A stretch of 64,000 bases of DNA. It comes from Triticum aestivum. Lineage: Eukaryota > Streptophyta > Magnoliopsida > Poales > Poaceae. This document shows positions 33,990-45,926 of the stretch, in pieces. How positions within the stretch are numbered: position 1 is the first letter of the stretch; every line of letters begins with the position of its first letter. Below the pieces are notes generated by a model. That model saw only the letters and a list, made by a program, of their open reading frames with translations. It was not told the DNA's origin and made no database searches. The position numbers and the translations under genes are program-made. The stretch lies in assembly GCF_018294505.1 (NCBI RefSeq), contig NC_057807.1:134501374-134565373 (forward strand). The letters are read 5' to 3'.

Positions 33990-34490
33990 ACGGCCAGGGC
34001 TCGTGTACATGGCTGGGTCGGAATGGAGAAACAACGTCGTCGTCGTGTTCATGGGGAGCCAACCGACTGGGTCGGAACTGAATGCGTGGTCATGTTCATC
34101 GGGAGGGCTTGGACGGAACAAGCGATGGAAACAAGGCCTGGCGTACCGCAGAACGGAGGAAACGGCCTTGTGTTCGACCGGCCACGTCCGAAACGGGATC
34201 CTATTCATCGGGAGGGGTGTGGTGTACCACAAAACGGAGGAAACGGACCTCCTACGGTCGAAATGGGGGTCCTGTTGATCAGGAGGGGTGTGGCGTATCG
34301 CAAAACGGACGAAACGGACCTCCTACGGTCGAAACAGGGGTCCTGTTGATCAAGAGGGGTGTGGTGTACCGCAAAATGGACGAAACGGACTTGTGTTGTA
34401 GCGCTAGGTCGAAACGGGGGTCCTGTTCATCGAGAGGGGTGTGGCGTACCGCAAAACAGGACTCCACGGGATACTGTTCATCTCCACCGT
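33990..34490. repeat. Minisatellite of 71-80 bp units
   Basis: About four good copies lie at 34150-34470 (AAAACGGACGAAACGGACCT, CGAAACGGGGGTCCTGTTGA, GAGGGGTGTGGCGTACCGC), two of them 71 bp apart. Looser copies extend left to about 34000. Open frames across it come from the unit length and lack of stops. Confidence 0.65.
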
Positions 34491-34508
34491 CGACCTCCTC
34501 CAGCCTCC

Positions 34509-36136
34509 TGATACATCTCCAACGTATCTATAATTTATGAAGCATTCATGCTATTTTATTATCTGTTTTGAATGATTATGGGCTTTATTATACACTTTTA
34601 TATTACTTTTGGGACTAACCTATTAACCGGAGGCCCAGCCCATATTGCTTTTTTTGCCAGTTTCAGTATTTCAAGGAAAAGGAATATCAAACGGAGTCCA
34701 AACAGAATGAAACCTTCGGCAACGTGATTTTTTGGAAGAATATGATCCGGGAGACTTGGAGTTCACGTCAGAAGATCCTCGAGGAGGCCACGAGATAGGA
34801 GGGCGCCCCCCCTATTGGGCGCGCCCCCCTGTCTCGTGGGCCCCTCGAGCACCCCCCGACCGACTTCTTTCGCCTATATAAGCCTACATACCCTACAACC
34901 ATCGAATATCAAGATAGATCGGGAGTTCCGCCGCCGCAAGCCTCTGTAGCCACCAAAAACCTCTCGGGAGCCCGTTCCAGCACCCTGCCGGAAGGGGAAT
35001 CCATCACTGATGGCCATCTTCATCATCCTGGCGCTATCCATGACAAGGAGGGAGTAGTTCGCCCTCGGGGCTGAGGGTATGTACCAGTAGCTATGTGTTT
35101 GATCTCTCTCTGTCGTGTTCTCTCTATGGCACGATCTTGATGTATCGCGAGCTTTGCTATTATAGTTGGATCTTATGATGTTTCTCCCCCCTCTACTCTC
35201 TTGTGATGAATTGAGTTTTCCCTTTGAAGTTATCTTGTCGGATTGAGTCTTTAAGGATTTGAGAACACTTGATGTATGTCTTGCCGTGTTTATCTGTGGT
35301 GACAATGGGATTTCACGTGCCACTTGATGTATGTTTTGGTGATCAACTTGCGGGTTCCACCCATGAACCTATGCATAGGGGTTCACACACGTTTTCGTCT
35401 TGACTCTCCGGTAGAAACTTTGGGGCACTCTTTGAAGTACTTTTGTGTTGGTTGAATAGATGAATCTGAGATTGTGTGATGCATATCGTATAATCATGCC
35501 CACGGATACTTGAGGTGACAATGGAGTATCTAGGTGACATTAGGGTTTTGGTTGATTTGTGTCTTAAGGTGTTATTTTAGTACGAACTCTTGAATAGATC
35601 GATCCGAAAGAATAACTTTGAGGTGGTTTCGTACCCTACCATAATCTCTTCGTTTGTTCTCTGCTATTAGTGGCTTTGGAGTGACTCTTTGTTGCATATT
35701 GAAGGATTGTTATATGATCTATCTATGTTATTATTGTTGGGAGAACTTGCACTAGTGAAAGTATGAACCCTAGGCCTTGTTTCCTATCATTGCAATACCG
35801 TTTACGCTCACTTTTATCATTAGTTACCTTGCTGTTTTTATTATTTCAGATTACAAAAACCTTTATCTACTATCCATATTGCACTTGTATCACCATCTCT
35901 TCGCCGAATTAGTGCACCTATACAATTTTCCATTGTATTGGGCGTGTTGGGGACACAAGAGACTCTTTGTTATTTGGTTGCACGGTTGTTTGAGAGAGAC
36001 CATCTTCATCCTACGCCTCCCACGGATTGATAAACCTTAGGTCATCCACTTGAGGGAAATTTGCTACTGTCCTACAAACCTGTGCACTTGCAGGCCCAAC
36101 AACGTCTACAAGAAGAAGGTTGTGTAGTAGACATCA
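34509..36136 (+). repeat. 5' LTR of the Athila-type element, 1628 bp
   Basis: It begins TGATACATCTCCAACG and ends GTAGACATCA ten bases before the primer site. TATATAA lies at 34875-34881. It is well matched by 41123-41584 plus 50897-51623. Confidence 0.85.
34875..34881 (+). promoter_or_regulatory. TATA box in the Athila-type LTR
   Basis: CGCCTATATAAGCC is conserved in the 3' LTR copy (41484-41497 area). It lies after a GC-rich block and before the CCGCCGCAAGCC leader. Confidence 0.6.
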
Positions 36137-36146
36137 AGCTCTTTTC

Positions 36147-36167
36147 TGGCACCGTTGCCGGGGAGGT
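36147..36167 (+). other. Primer binding site overlapping a splice donor
   Basis: TGGCACCGTTGCCGGGGAG matches the Athila-type tRNA-Asp primer site except for one base (CACC in place of CGCC). Its last bases run into GAG|GTAAGT (donor at 36166). Confidence 0.8.
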
Positions 36168-36230
36168 AAGTGCTTGAAGGTATATCTTTAGATCTTGCAA
36201 TCGAATCTTTTTGTTTCTTGTTTTATCTAG
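36166..36230 (+). other. Possible 65-bp leader intron
   Basis: GAG|GTAAGT is followed by a T-rich tract (CTTTTTGTTTCTTG) and TATCTAG at 36224-36230. The size is near the plant minimum. It lies between the primer site and ATG 36261. Confidence 0.4.
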
Positions 36231-36260
36231 TTTAGTTTGCAAAAGAAAACTACAAAAAAA

Positions 36261-38122
36261 ATGGAGTTAAGTTTGTCTCATACACTTCGTCTTTTTAATA
36301 TCTTTCGTGAGTATGATGGCAAGGAAAATTGTGCTCAAGTGCTAGAAGAAGAATTCATTAAAATTCTTAGTACTAAATCTTTGAATGATGAGCATGATTG
36401 AATGTTGTTAGTATGAACTCTTTGAATATCCATAGTACTAATGATGATTGCACTAGTTATGATGAAAATGTCTCTTATAAGCATGTTGATTTTTGTGGAG
36501 TAGATTGGATTTGCAAGTACACACCAAATGGGGAAGATAGTTTTTGCAAGAGGCATAAGTATTTAGAAACTAAAGGTTTGCAAGAAAGTCTTGATGAGTG
36601 TGCTAAAAGATTCAATATTTTTCGCGCCCCTTGTGAACTTTGCAATGAATGTGGTTATTTAAATCTCCAATGCAAATTGCTTCAAGATCGAATCATGTCC
36701 AAAAATTGTGATGAATTGATTTCCCTTGCGCATCATAATGAACTTAGTTTGCTTTTGAGGCATGAAGAAATGAAACGTATAACTGAAGGTATTCCAAAAT
36801 TTAATCTTGATGGATTTCTTGATTTTGATCTAGAGAAGATTTATATGTTTTGTGTGGAAAATTGCATTGAAAATCCTTATATTGCCAATTACCTAAATAA
36901 AAGAAAGCAAATAGAAGATGATGAGAATACTAATGAAAGGGAAGAGACTTCCCAATATCCTCCTATTATTTCTTATGATGAATCAGGTAACGAGGAGGAG
37001 CTTTCTATTCAACCAATCTCATCAATAAGGAGCTCAAAGAGGAAGGTTGAACCCACACAAAATATGAAGAAGAAAAAGAAAATAAGGAGCAACAAAGGTA
37101 AAAAGGTATCCTTCCCAAATTATGTTGCTCCTACTACTCATTGTGATGATGATAATTGCTTTACTATTGGTGCTATCCATATTTTTAATGATGAGAGTGA
37201 TTATGCTTATGATATGAAAGGGACCAAGCTTGCGGAAGCTATGTTTGATGAGGATGAAATATTTGAGAATATATTTGCTGAAATTAATGTTTGTCCCAAG
37301 CTTGGGGATGCTATGTTTAATGAAGATGATATTTTTAGCATCCCAAGTTTTGATATGCAAAGTTGTTATGATGATAGCATGCCTCTTACCTATGATGATT
37401 ATATTGATGAAAGTGGGTTTGGAAGAGTGTCAACTTTAGGAAGTAGTTATCCCACTAATTTGTAGGATGTTGAATCTTATTGTGATGAATATGAAAGTGG
37501 ATTTGGAAGAGTGTCAACTTTATTTAGTGATGATTTCACTATCTTGGAAGAGGTTTCAATCGATTATGATGAGAACAAAGTTGCTACTTATGATGATTAT
37601 TGTGATGAAACTTATGCTATAAAAATTAGTGATGATTATATTTATAAAACTTGTCATGATTATGATTACCCTTTTTCTTAACATTGCTCTTTTAATGTGG
37701 AAACAATTTTTAATGTTCAAGTCTTTTATGATACTTCCACTATTCCGAATGAGAAGAATTTTGCTTATGTGGAGAGTAGTAAATTTTTTATGCAAGTAGA
37801 TCATGAAAATAATGCTTTAGGTGCTGGTTATATTGTTGAATTAATTCATGATTCTTCTAAAAATTATTATGAGGGAGGAACATATGCTTGTAGGAATTGC
37901 AATAATATCAAGTTTCCTCTCTATGTGTTGAAAATCTTGAAGCTATGCTTGTTTTACCTTCCTATGTTAGTTGATTATTGTTATCATAAGTTGTTTGCTC
38001 ACAAATACCTATGCATAGGAAGTGGGTTAGACTTAAATGTGCTAGTCATATGCTTCATGATGCTCCTGTTATGTTTCAATCCTTATCTTTTATGTGAGCA
38101 TCATTGTCATCATCATGCCTAG
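36261..38122 (+). pseudogene. Decayed ORF of the Athila-type element, unknown acidic protein
   Basis: ATG 36261 (MELSLSHTLRLFN) opens a 46-codon frame that stops at TGA 36399. From 36398 the sequence continues in another frame, so one base has been lost or gained there. That second frame runs to 38122, broken by TAG 37463 and TAA 37679. The protein is rich in Asp, Glu, Asn and Tyr. A Cys cluster (CELCNECGYLNLQC, 36630-36670) looks like a metal-binding knuckle; a Lys-rich stretch lies near 37065-37105; tandem Asp/Tyr-rich units repeat the word GFGRVSTL (37420 and 37503). It has no homology I can name to gag, protease or polymerase. Confidence 0.6.
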
Positions 38123-41107
38123 CTAGAAAAGGCATTGAAGAAAAGCACTTGTTGGGAGACAACCCAATATGTACCCTTACTGTTTTTGTGTGTACACTTG
38201 ATTATTCTACTGCAGTAATCATGTTTTATAACTTTTGTTTCAATAAAGTGCCAAGTAAGACCTTTAGGATAGCTTACGGTGATAGTTGTGTTGATCCTGC
38301 TGAAAATTAGAAACTTTTGCACCCAGTAAATTAGTTTTGTTAATTCACAGAAACGTTCTTCTGATCTGATTCTTTCTTCTTTGGATTTTTACACAACTTT
38401 CTTAGTACTTCCTAATTTGGTAGGATTTTTGGAGTTCCAGAAGTATACGTTTGATACAGATTACTACAGACTGTTCTGTTTTTGACAGATTCTGTTTTCT
38501 ATGTGTTGTTTGCTTATTTTGATGAATCTATGAGTAGTATCGAAGGGTATGAACCATAGATAAGTTGGAGTACAGTAGATATTACACCAATATGAATTTA
38601 GAATGAGTTCATTGCAGTACCTAAGTGGTGGTTTTATTTTCTTATACTAACGGAGCTTACGAGTTTTCTGTTGAGTTTTGTGTTGTGAAGTTTTCAAGTT
38701 TTGGGTAAGGATTTGATGGACTATGGAATAAGGAGTGGAAAGAGCCTAAGCTTGGGGATTCCCAAGTCACCCCAAGGTAATATCCAAAGACAACCAAGAG
38801 CCTAAGCTTGGGGATGCCCCGGATGGCATCCCCTCTTTCGTCTTCGTTCATCGGTAACTTTACTTGGAGCTATATTTTTATTCACCACATGATATGTGTT
38901 TTGCTTGGAGCGTCATTTTATTTTGTTAGTGTTTGATTTATGTTATTTAGATTAATGTTTTGCATCTTTAGTTTCAATAAAATTGTCAAGGATAGCCTTT
39001 ACCATGCTTATTTTGCTAGTATACATGTTGCTGTTTGAAAACAGAAAGTTTAGCGCTGTTGCAAAAATTTCCTAGAAAAGTAAGAGCATGATATAATGTT
39101 GAAACATTTTGCATGATGAGCTCTGATAAATTTACTACAGTGGGAATTTTATTTCATAATTTTTGGAGTTAGGGAAGTATGATGAATCTTACATTCTTTA
39201 CAGACTATACTGTTTTGGCAGATTGCTGTTATGTTTGCATTGTTTGCATATGTTTGCTTGTTTGATTATTCTATTTGAGGATAGGAGTATTAAATATGAA
39301 GAGGCATTTAGTATGCAATGTTGAATAATAATTTTAGTGATTTGTTACAGTAGAAAATGACAAGGTTTTGCATTGGTTTATACTAACCTATCTCACGAGT
39401 TCTTGTTGAGTTTGGTGTGGATGAAGTTTTTTTTTGAGAAATAGAGAAACCATGATATGAGAGGAATTAAGGAGACACAAAAGTTCAAGCTTGGGGATGC
39501 CCAAGGCACCCCAAGACAATATTCCAAGAAGTCTCAAGCATCTAAGCTTGGGGATGCCCCGGTAGGCATCCCACCTTTCTTCTTCAACAATTATCGGTTA
39601 GTATCGGTTGAGCCTAAGTTTTTGCTTCTTCACATGAGTTGTGATATCCTTGCAATGCCATTTTATTCTGTTTTGCTTGTTGTTTTAATTCAATACAAAG
39701 ATCTGAAATTCTTAAATGAGAGAGAGTCTTCATATAGTTACATAATTATTTAGCTACTCATTGATTTTCACTTATATCTTGTTGGAGTAGTTTGTCATTT
39801 ACTCGTGTGCTTCACTTATATCCTATGAGTAAATTGTTGAATGAGTTGATTGTCATAAATCTGAAATTATATATGTTTCATTTGCTTATCCCATGGGGAG
39901 TAATGACTTCACGTCTAAGAAGTAGAGGTTGTAAATTTATTGAAGGTTAGCAAGCATTGTATTGGTCATTTGAACAATTCATGAAAGAATATTGAAGGAA
40001 GAGAGATTTCACATATAAATATACTATCCTAGACATCTTTTATAGTTGGGAGCACTCATTAAGTATGACATGCTAAAGAGTTGATGTTGGACAAGGAAGA
40101 CAACGTAATGGTTTATGTTTTCTGACATCTCAGTTAAAGTGTATTGTCATGGATCATTCAGACATGTTGATCTTGCCTTTCCCCCTCATGCTAGCCAAAA
40201 TTCCTTGCACCAAGTAGAGATACTACTTGTGCTTCCAAATATCCTTAAACCCAGTTTTTCCATGAGAGTCCACCATACCTACCTATGGATTGAGTAAGAT
40301 CCTTCAAGTAAGTTGTCATCGGTGCAAGCAATAAAAATTGCTCTCTAAATATGTATGATCTTTTGGTGTGAAGAAAATAGCTTTATACGATCTTGTTATG
40401 GAAACAATAAAAGTGACGGACTGCATAATAAAGGTCCATATACAAGTCGCAATATAAAGTGATGTTCATACGCATTAAGATTTTGTGCATACAACCCTAA
40501 AAGTGCATGACAACCTCTGCTTCCCTCTGCGAAGGGCCTATCTTTTACCTTATATCTTTTACTTTATGCAAGAGCCAAGGTGATCTTCACCTTTCCCTTT
40601 TTCATTTTATCCTTTGGCAAGCACTTTGTGTTGGGGTGATCCTGATATATATATCCAATTGGATGTAAGTTAGCATGAACTATTATTGTTGACATCACCC
40701 ACAGGTGAATATGTTGGGAGGCAACACTATAAGCCCCTATCTTTCTCAGTGTCCGGTAGAAACTCCATAACCATTAGTATTGCATGAGTGTTAGCAATTA
40801 TAGAAGACTATATGATAGTTGAGTATGTGGAGTTTGATATTCCTGAAAATAAGATGAATTGCAATTGTTTGATGACTGAGAATGAAGTTAACTAGTTTTG
40901 AAGAAAGTTTATGGTCTATGCTTTGACATGTGAATTGCTTGTTACTTTATCGTGAGAAGTTTTATGAGTTGAACTACTATTATGATATATTATCATGCTA
41001 GAAAAGTTGATTGAAATTATCATTGATCAAACTTGTGCACCTTCTAGCATTCACACTTCATAAATTCTTTATTTTATCATTTACCTACTCGAGGACGAGT
41101 AGGAATT
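38123..41107. repeat. Non-coding interior of the Athila-type element with a 736-bp repeat
   Basis: No gene is seen. Two diverged copies of a unit of about 736 bp end near 38850 and 39600. Each carries two AAGCTTGGGGAT(G/T) words and an intervening CACCCCAAG. From 39610 to 41050 the sequence is AT-rich without clear structure. Confidence 0.6.
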
Positions 41108-41122
41108 AAGCTTGGGGATGCT
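41108..41122 (+). other. Polypurine-tract position of the Athila-type element
   Basis: AAGCTTGGGGATGCT lies directly before the LTR start TGATACG at 41123. The purine core is GGGGATG. Confidence 0.6.
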
Positions 41123-41584
41123 TGATACGTCTCCAACGTATCTATAATTTATGAAGCATTCATGCTATTTTATTATCTGTTTTGAATGATTATGGGCTTT
41201 ATTATACACTTTTATATTACTTTTGGGACTAACCTATTAACTAGAGGCCCAGCCCATATTGCTGTTTTATTGCCTCTTTTAGTATTTCGAGGAAAAGGAA
41301 TATCAAAGGGAGTCCAAACGGAATGAAACCTTCGGCAACGTGATTTTTTGGAAGAATATGATCCGGGAGACTTGGAGTTCACATCAGAAGATCCTCGAGG
41401 AGGACGCGAGATAGGAGGGCGCCCCCTACTGGGCGCCCCCCTACCTCGTGGGCCCCTCGAGCACCCCCGACCGACTTCTTTCGCCTATATAAGCCTACGT
41501 ACCCTAAAACCATCGAATATCAAGATAGATCGGGAGTTCCGCCGCCGCAAGCCTATGTAGCCACCAAAAACCTCTCAGGAGCCC
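41123..41584 (+). repeat. 3' LTR of the Athila-type element, first part
   Basis: It matches 34509-34970 and is cut by the Tat element after AGCCC (41580-41584), the target duplication. Confidence 0.85.
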
Positions 41585-42042
41585 TGTCGGTGTCAAAACC
41601 GGCGGATCTCGGGTAGGGGGTCCCGAACTGTGCGTCCCGAACGATGTTTTGACCTAGGTTCGGGCCCTCTCGATGGAGGTAAAACCCTACTCCTGCTTGA
41701 TTGATATTGATGATATGGGTAGTACAAGAGTGGATCTACCATGAGATCAAGGAGGCTAAACCCTAGAAGCTAGCCTATGGTATGATTGTTGTAATGGTTG
41801 TGTTGTCCTACGGACTAAAACCCTCCGGTTTATATAGACACCGGAGAGGGTTAAGGTTACACAGAGTCGGTTACAATGGTAGGAGATCTACATATCCGTA
41901 TCGCCAAGCTTGCCTTCCACGCCAAGGAAAGTCCCATCCGGACACGGGACGAAGTCTTCAATCTTGTATCTTCATAGTATTGGAGTCTGGCTGACGATGA
42001 TAGTCCGGCTGTCCGGACACCCCCTAGTCCAGGACTCCCTCA
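41585..42042 (-). repeat. 3' LTR of the Tat element, 458 bp
   Basis: On the minus strand it runs from TGAGGGAGTCC to CACCGACA. The TATA box (minus TATATAAA near 41830-41837) sits in the loop of a 7-bp inverted repeat, CTCCGGT 41823-41829 and ACCGGAG 41840-41846. Confidence 0.9.
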
Positions 42043-42056
42043 GTAGCCCCCGAACC
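42043..42056 (-). other. Polypurine tract of the Tat element
   Basis: On the minus strand GGTTCGGGGGCTAC directly precedes the 3' LTR start TGAGGG. Confidence 0.65.
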
Positions 42057-42277
42057 AGGCTTCAATGACGATAAGTCCAGTGCGTATATAGTCTTCGGCG
42101 TTGCAAGGCGGGTTCTCCTTTAAGTTCCATGTACCTGCCGAATAGTGTCCGGCTCTTTTGTAAACGTTGTGCTCCTTGGCTTCCACGCCCAATAATGGCC
42201 TTCTTCCACGCATCGCACGAATGCGAAAAGCCAGGGCATCTTTTATGTTTTACCCCCTAGCTGCGCAAATAATCTGC

Positions 42278-42286
42278 CTATAAGAG
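42278..42286 (+). promoter_or_regulatory. TATA box of the antisense accessory gene
   Basis: CTATAAGAG lies 92 bp before ATG 42370 on the plus strand, opposite to the element's own transcription. The spacing suits an own promoter with a leader of about 60 bases. Confidence 0.5.
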
Positions 42287-42369
42287 AGGCAAGAATCCAG
42301 ATCCAAATCACACCATCTTCCTTTCGCAAGTACTCATCGGAGTGCCTCTGACCAAAAATCCATTCCATC

Positions 42370-45121
42370 ATGGACCGTCGACGCGGCTCCTCCTCTCGTG
42401 CTCCCAGCCCTCTGCCGGGAGATTGGAGGAGATATTCTGTCCCTCACAATGAGCTAGTGATGCTCCAAGCGGAGGGATATCTCCCCCCGGCCTTCATGGT
42501 TCTGGTTCGAGCCGGGCTGGCCACCTACAAAGGTGGGAAGCAAGCGGAGGCTACCCCAAGTCCCAACAAAGGGGAGCGGGTATGCTTCGTCCCCTGTCTG
42601 ATAAGGGGGCTCGGATTTCCTGTACATCCGTTCCTCCGCGGGCTTCTGGAGTTCTACGGACTCCATCTCCATCACCTCACGCCCTCCTCGATTCTGCATA
42701 TCGCGGGCTTCGTAGCTCTTTGCAAGCTATTTCTGGGCATCGAGCCCCATTTTGCGCTGTGGAAGAGGTTATTTTGCCTCGTACCCCGCTCTCATGAGGG
42801 GTCCATTTATCAAGTGGGCGGTGCCGAAATATGGCGCATTGCCGGGACCGGATATCCATCCGGAACCCCTAAGAAGGCGTCCGAAGACTGGCCTTCCAAA
42901 TGGTTTTACGTAGAAGACGCTCCGCTGCCGGACCCTGTTCGGATCGGCCTCCCGGAGTTCAGCAATACTCCTCTGAAGAAACGCCTGAGTTGGCGTCCGC
43001 GGAGCCCCCAGCTGGAGGAAGACAAGAGCGTCCATTATTTGATGGGCCGGATAAGGTTACTGGCCCATTCCGGACTGACCATGATTGGAGTCATGGCCAC
43101 GTGCATTATGCGGGGGGTGCAGCCGCTGCAATAGAAGGGCCACCCCATGTGGGATTTCAACGGGGAGAATGATGCCACTCATCATGGCCGCCAAGGGTCG
43201 GGATCGGCCGAAGACCTGGTGAAGATTATGTCCGGCCTATACAAAGGAGGACTTTCTCCAGACGAGCCCATTGAATGGGTTCTCCATGAACAACCCTCGG
43301 AGCGGGGTAAGCGGACATTCATTTATCCGACCCGCGCTTTCAAAGGTAAGTACCTAACTTTTGTGGTTTTTGACGCAGGATCTGCGCCGGACTGTGGAGA
43401 GCATTCATAGCCCGGCTCCACAGCCCGAGGATCCAGAAAGATCCCTTGATCCGTCCTCCGAAGAGGATCCGGACATAAAGGTGGAGCTAATCGACGGGGT
43501 GTTCCATCAACTCAGTATGGACAATGCTCTAGTCGCCATTACGGCGGACTACCCCGGCCTATCTCCGGCTCCCCAGGTGATTGTGACCGAAGTCCTGACA
43601 CCATTATTCCGTACTTGCGCATTTCTGACCACCATGTACCATGGTGTCTCGCAGGGGGCTGCTTCAGGGCAGGAGGCCGAGGCCACGGCAACTGGCCAAC
43701 AAGGGTCAGTCCAGCCCAGCAGGCGGAAGAGGAGTGCGGCGCGGATCGAGACGTCGCCGCAACGGCATAGTTCGCGATTGTTATTTAGGAAAAAGTTCCT
43801 AGGAACTGTTTGAATGCTCATGACCTTTGCAGGAGAAAGAGTGCCCGCCGGACTGTGGGCGTAGGAGTTGCCAACCCAGCTTCTGCCATCCAGGCTCCAA
43901 CGCCTTGTCTGGAGGGGGAGGCGAGCGCAAGGCGTGAGTCGGATACTCCTCCAACGGAGGATGCCGATAGACTGTCCGCCACCAGGTCTGAGGTGGAAAG
44001 CGCCATGAACCATAGGCGCCGCTGGACAGTTTTTCGTGACGCATGCTTTTCCCCCGAGGCGTTGAATGCCTTTAATGCGGGGGACGCGCATCTCCGCGCT
44101 GCTCAAGATGGTTTGACCAGAGCCGCGGAGCAGTATGTAAAATACATACGGGTAAGAGATTTTAATGGTTATATATGCCAGTAGCCCCCGAGACTTAAAA
44201 TAGTTAAAGTAACTGATTTAAGGATCATATAATTTGCAGGATCTTATAGAGAAGAATGCCCAGTTGTCCCAGGAGTTGCAAGAGTGCAAGGCCCAACTTG
44301 AGGCCGCACTTGCTGCCGCAGGAGGAGACACAGAGACCCCTCCTGGTAACACATTATTTCAAAAAGATAAGCGGTGTACGGCGTGTGTGTAAATCTGACA
44401 CTGATATTGCAGATGTGGCCGGACTGGATCCGAACAAGCAACACCTACTACGCCAGCTGAAGGCCGGCGAGAGGGTGCTGATGAAGGTACAGCAGGAGAG
44501 GAATAAACTCCAGGATGCCCACACCCAGCTTGGAGAGGAGCTGAAAGGTGTTCAGGCCGAGCTGTCTGGCTCCGTGAAGGAGAATCAGCGGCTTCGTCGC
44601 GGCATCTATAGTAAGTGCTTGAGCGAACTCCTTTGAAAAAGAAGAGTTCGGCAAGGAAGTCAATTGACAGAAATATGTCTGTAGGTGTGCTCACGGGTCG
44701 CCCTACGGAGGAGATGCCCGTATCAATGGGTGATCAACTTCCCGAGCTGGTGCAACTGCTCGAACGAGTTCGGCAGGCGATGAGAGGCGTCGTCCAGGCT
44801 TTATGGCCATCCCTATCCCTACCCGAGGGCCTTGGAGAGCTTGCGGAGAAGCTTCAAGGAGCGCGGCAGCGCTTCCGCTTATGGAAGGTATCCGCCTACC
44901 GTCAAGGTGCCCGGGAGGCCTGGGCCATGGTGAAGACGAGGTACAAGAAGGCGGATCCAAACCACATGGCCGAGGTCGGACCAGTGGGGCCCGATGGGAA
45001 GGAGATCCCTATAAGCTTAGTGTACGGCCAAGTAGAGTTGGCCGCTAAATATTCCCAACGGGACTGTAAATTAGACAGCCTGTTAGACAGGATTGAGGAG
45101 GAATATAGTCAGTCAATTTGA
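42370..45121 (+). pseudogene. Spliced accessory gene antisense to the Tat element (putative gypsy-type transposon domain)
   Basis: A multi-exon gene lies between integrase and the 3' LTR on the opposite strand. Exon 1 starts at ATG 42370; its segment CFVPCLIRGLGFPVHPFLRG with later HIAGFVALCKLF and WFYVEDAPLPDP is the signature of the plant putative gypsy-type transposon family (Pfam PF04195). A TAG at 43132 interrupts the frame, which then continues to about 43345. Later exons are 43379 to about 43704-43779 (donor unclear), 43833-44151, 44240-44345, 44413-44610 and 44685-45121 (TGA). The last three junctions have GT-AG borders and agree exactly in phase (0, 1, 1). Exons 4-6 encode a coiled-coil-like region (LQECKAQLEAAL, VQQERNKLQDAH). 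The exon 1-2 gap is only 33 bp and out of phase by one, suggesting a deletion. Function is unknown. Confidence 0.7.
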
Positions 45122-45926
45122 CAATGTATTTTAAAATGACATGTAGAATGCCGTCTAGCCGGATTGTAGATCGTTTGTCTTTGCCGACCTTTTCGCTTCA
45201 ACCTCGGGACCCTAGAGTCCAGAGTGTGTCCGAATACCTTCTCGGTTAAGAAACAACCGGGGCATGCATGGAGACCAGGCGTAGGGGTCATTAGTGCTTT
45301 ATCAGACAAGTGCCCAACTAGTTATGTTATATTACATGGTTAGTAAGAAACATCTTCCAGGGAGAATAGTTCCGTTAAGGGTTCCTTTCCCTGGGAGGCA
45401 TGCCCTAAAGTGCATGTCCGGACTGCGAAAAGAGCAGGAAAACATCTGGGGGCAGATAAATAAATAGGTAAAAAATCATCTTTCAAGTCACCGACCGAAT
45501 ATTCTCTTAAGAACGCTAGCTTCCGGCTTCACCCAGTCTGAGGTACACATCCGGCTGACCCGGCAGTAACAATCGCAGAGGTGCTCCCTTTACCTCCTAG
45601 CCGAACAATCGGAACGTAGGGGTAAGCACAGGAGCCAGGCAACCCAGCTTGGCCAAAACTTAAGTCATATCGATGCATATAATGGTGAATAAAAGGTACA
45701 TGTGGAAGTTTGACACATGTGCTGGGCATGAAGCCCTTATAAGTAAGCTTCTGGTAAAGAAGCCCCAGGTATAATGAGTGCGGATAGCACATCAAGTGTG
45801 TGCGAACAATGCGCAAGTAGGCCTTCAAGGGCTTTTATGAAAAGGGTGAGAGAAAAGAGAGAACAGAAAGACAGCTGAAATGTAAAAAATTTGGACGGGG
45901 GAAGGAGACGAACTCTTAGTCCGGCG
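45122..45926. other. Spacer between the accessory gene and integrase end
   Basis: The two genes converge here. I see no further gene or strong repeat. It must hold the 3' ends of both transcripts. Confidence 0.4.

Noticed and set aside
34082..34540. Overlapping open frames in three frames
   Set aside because: A 71-80 bp minisatellite without stops produces them; nothing protein-like is conserved.
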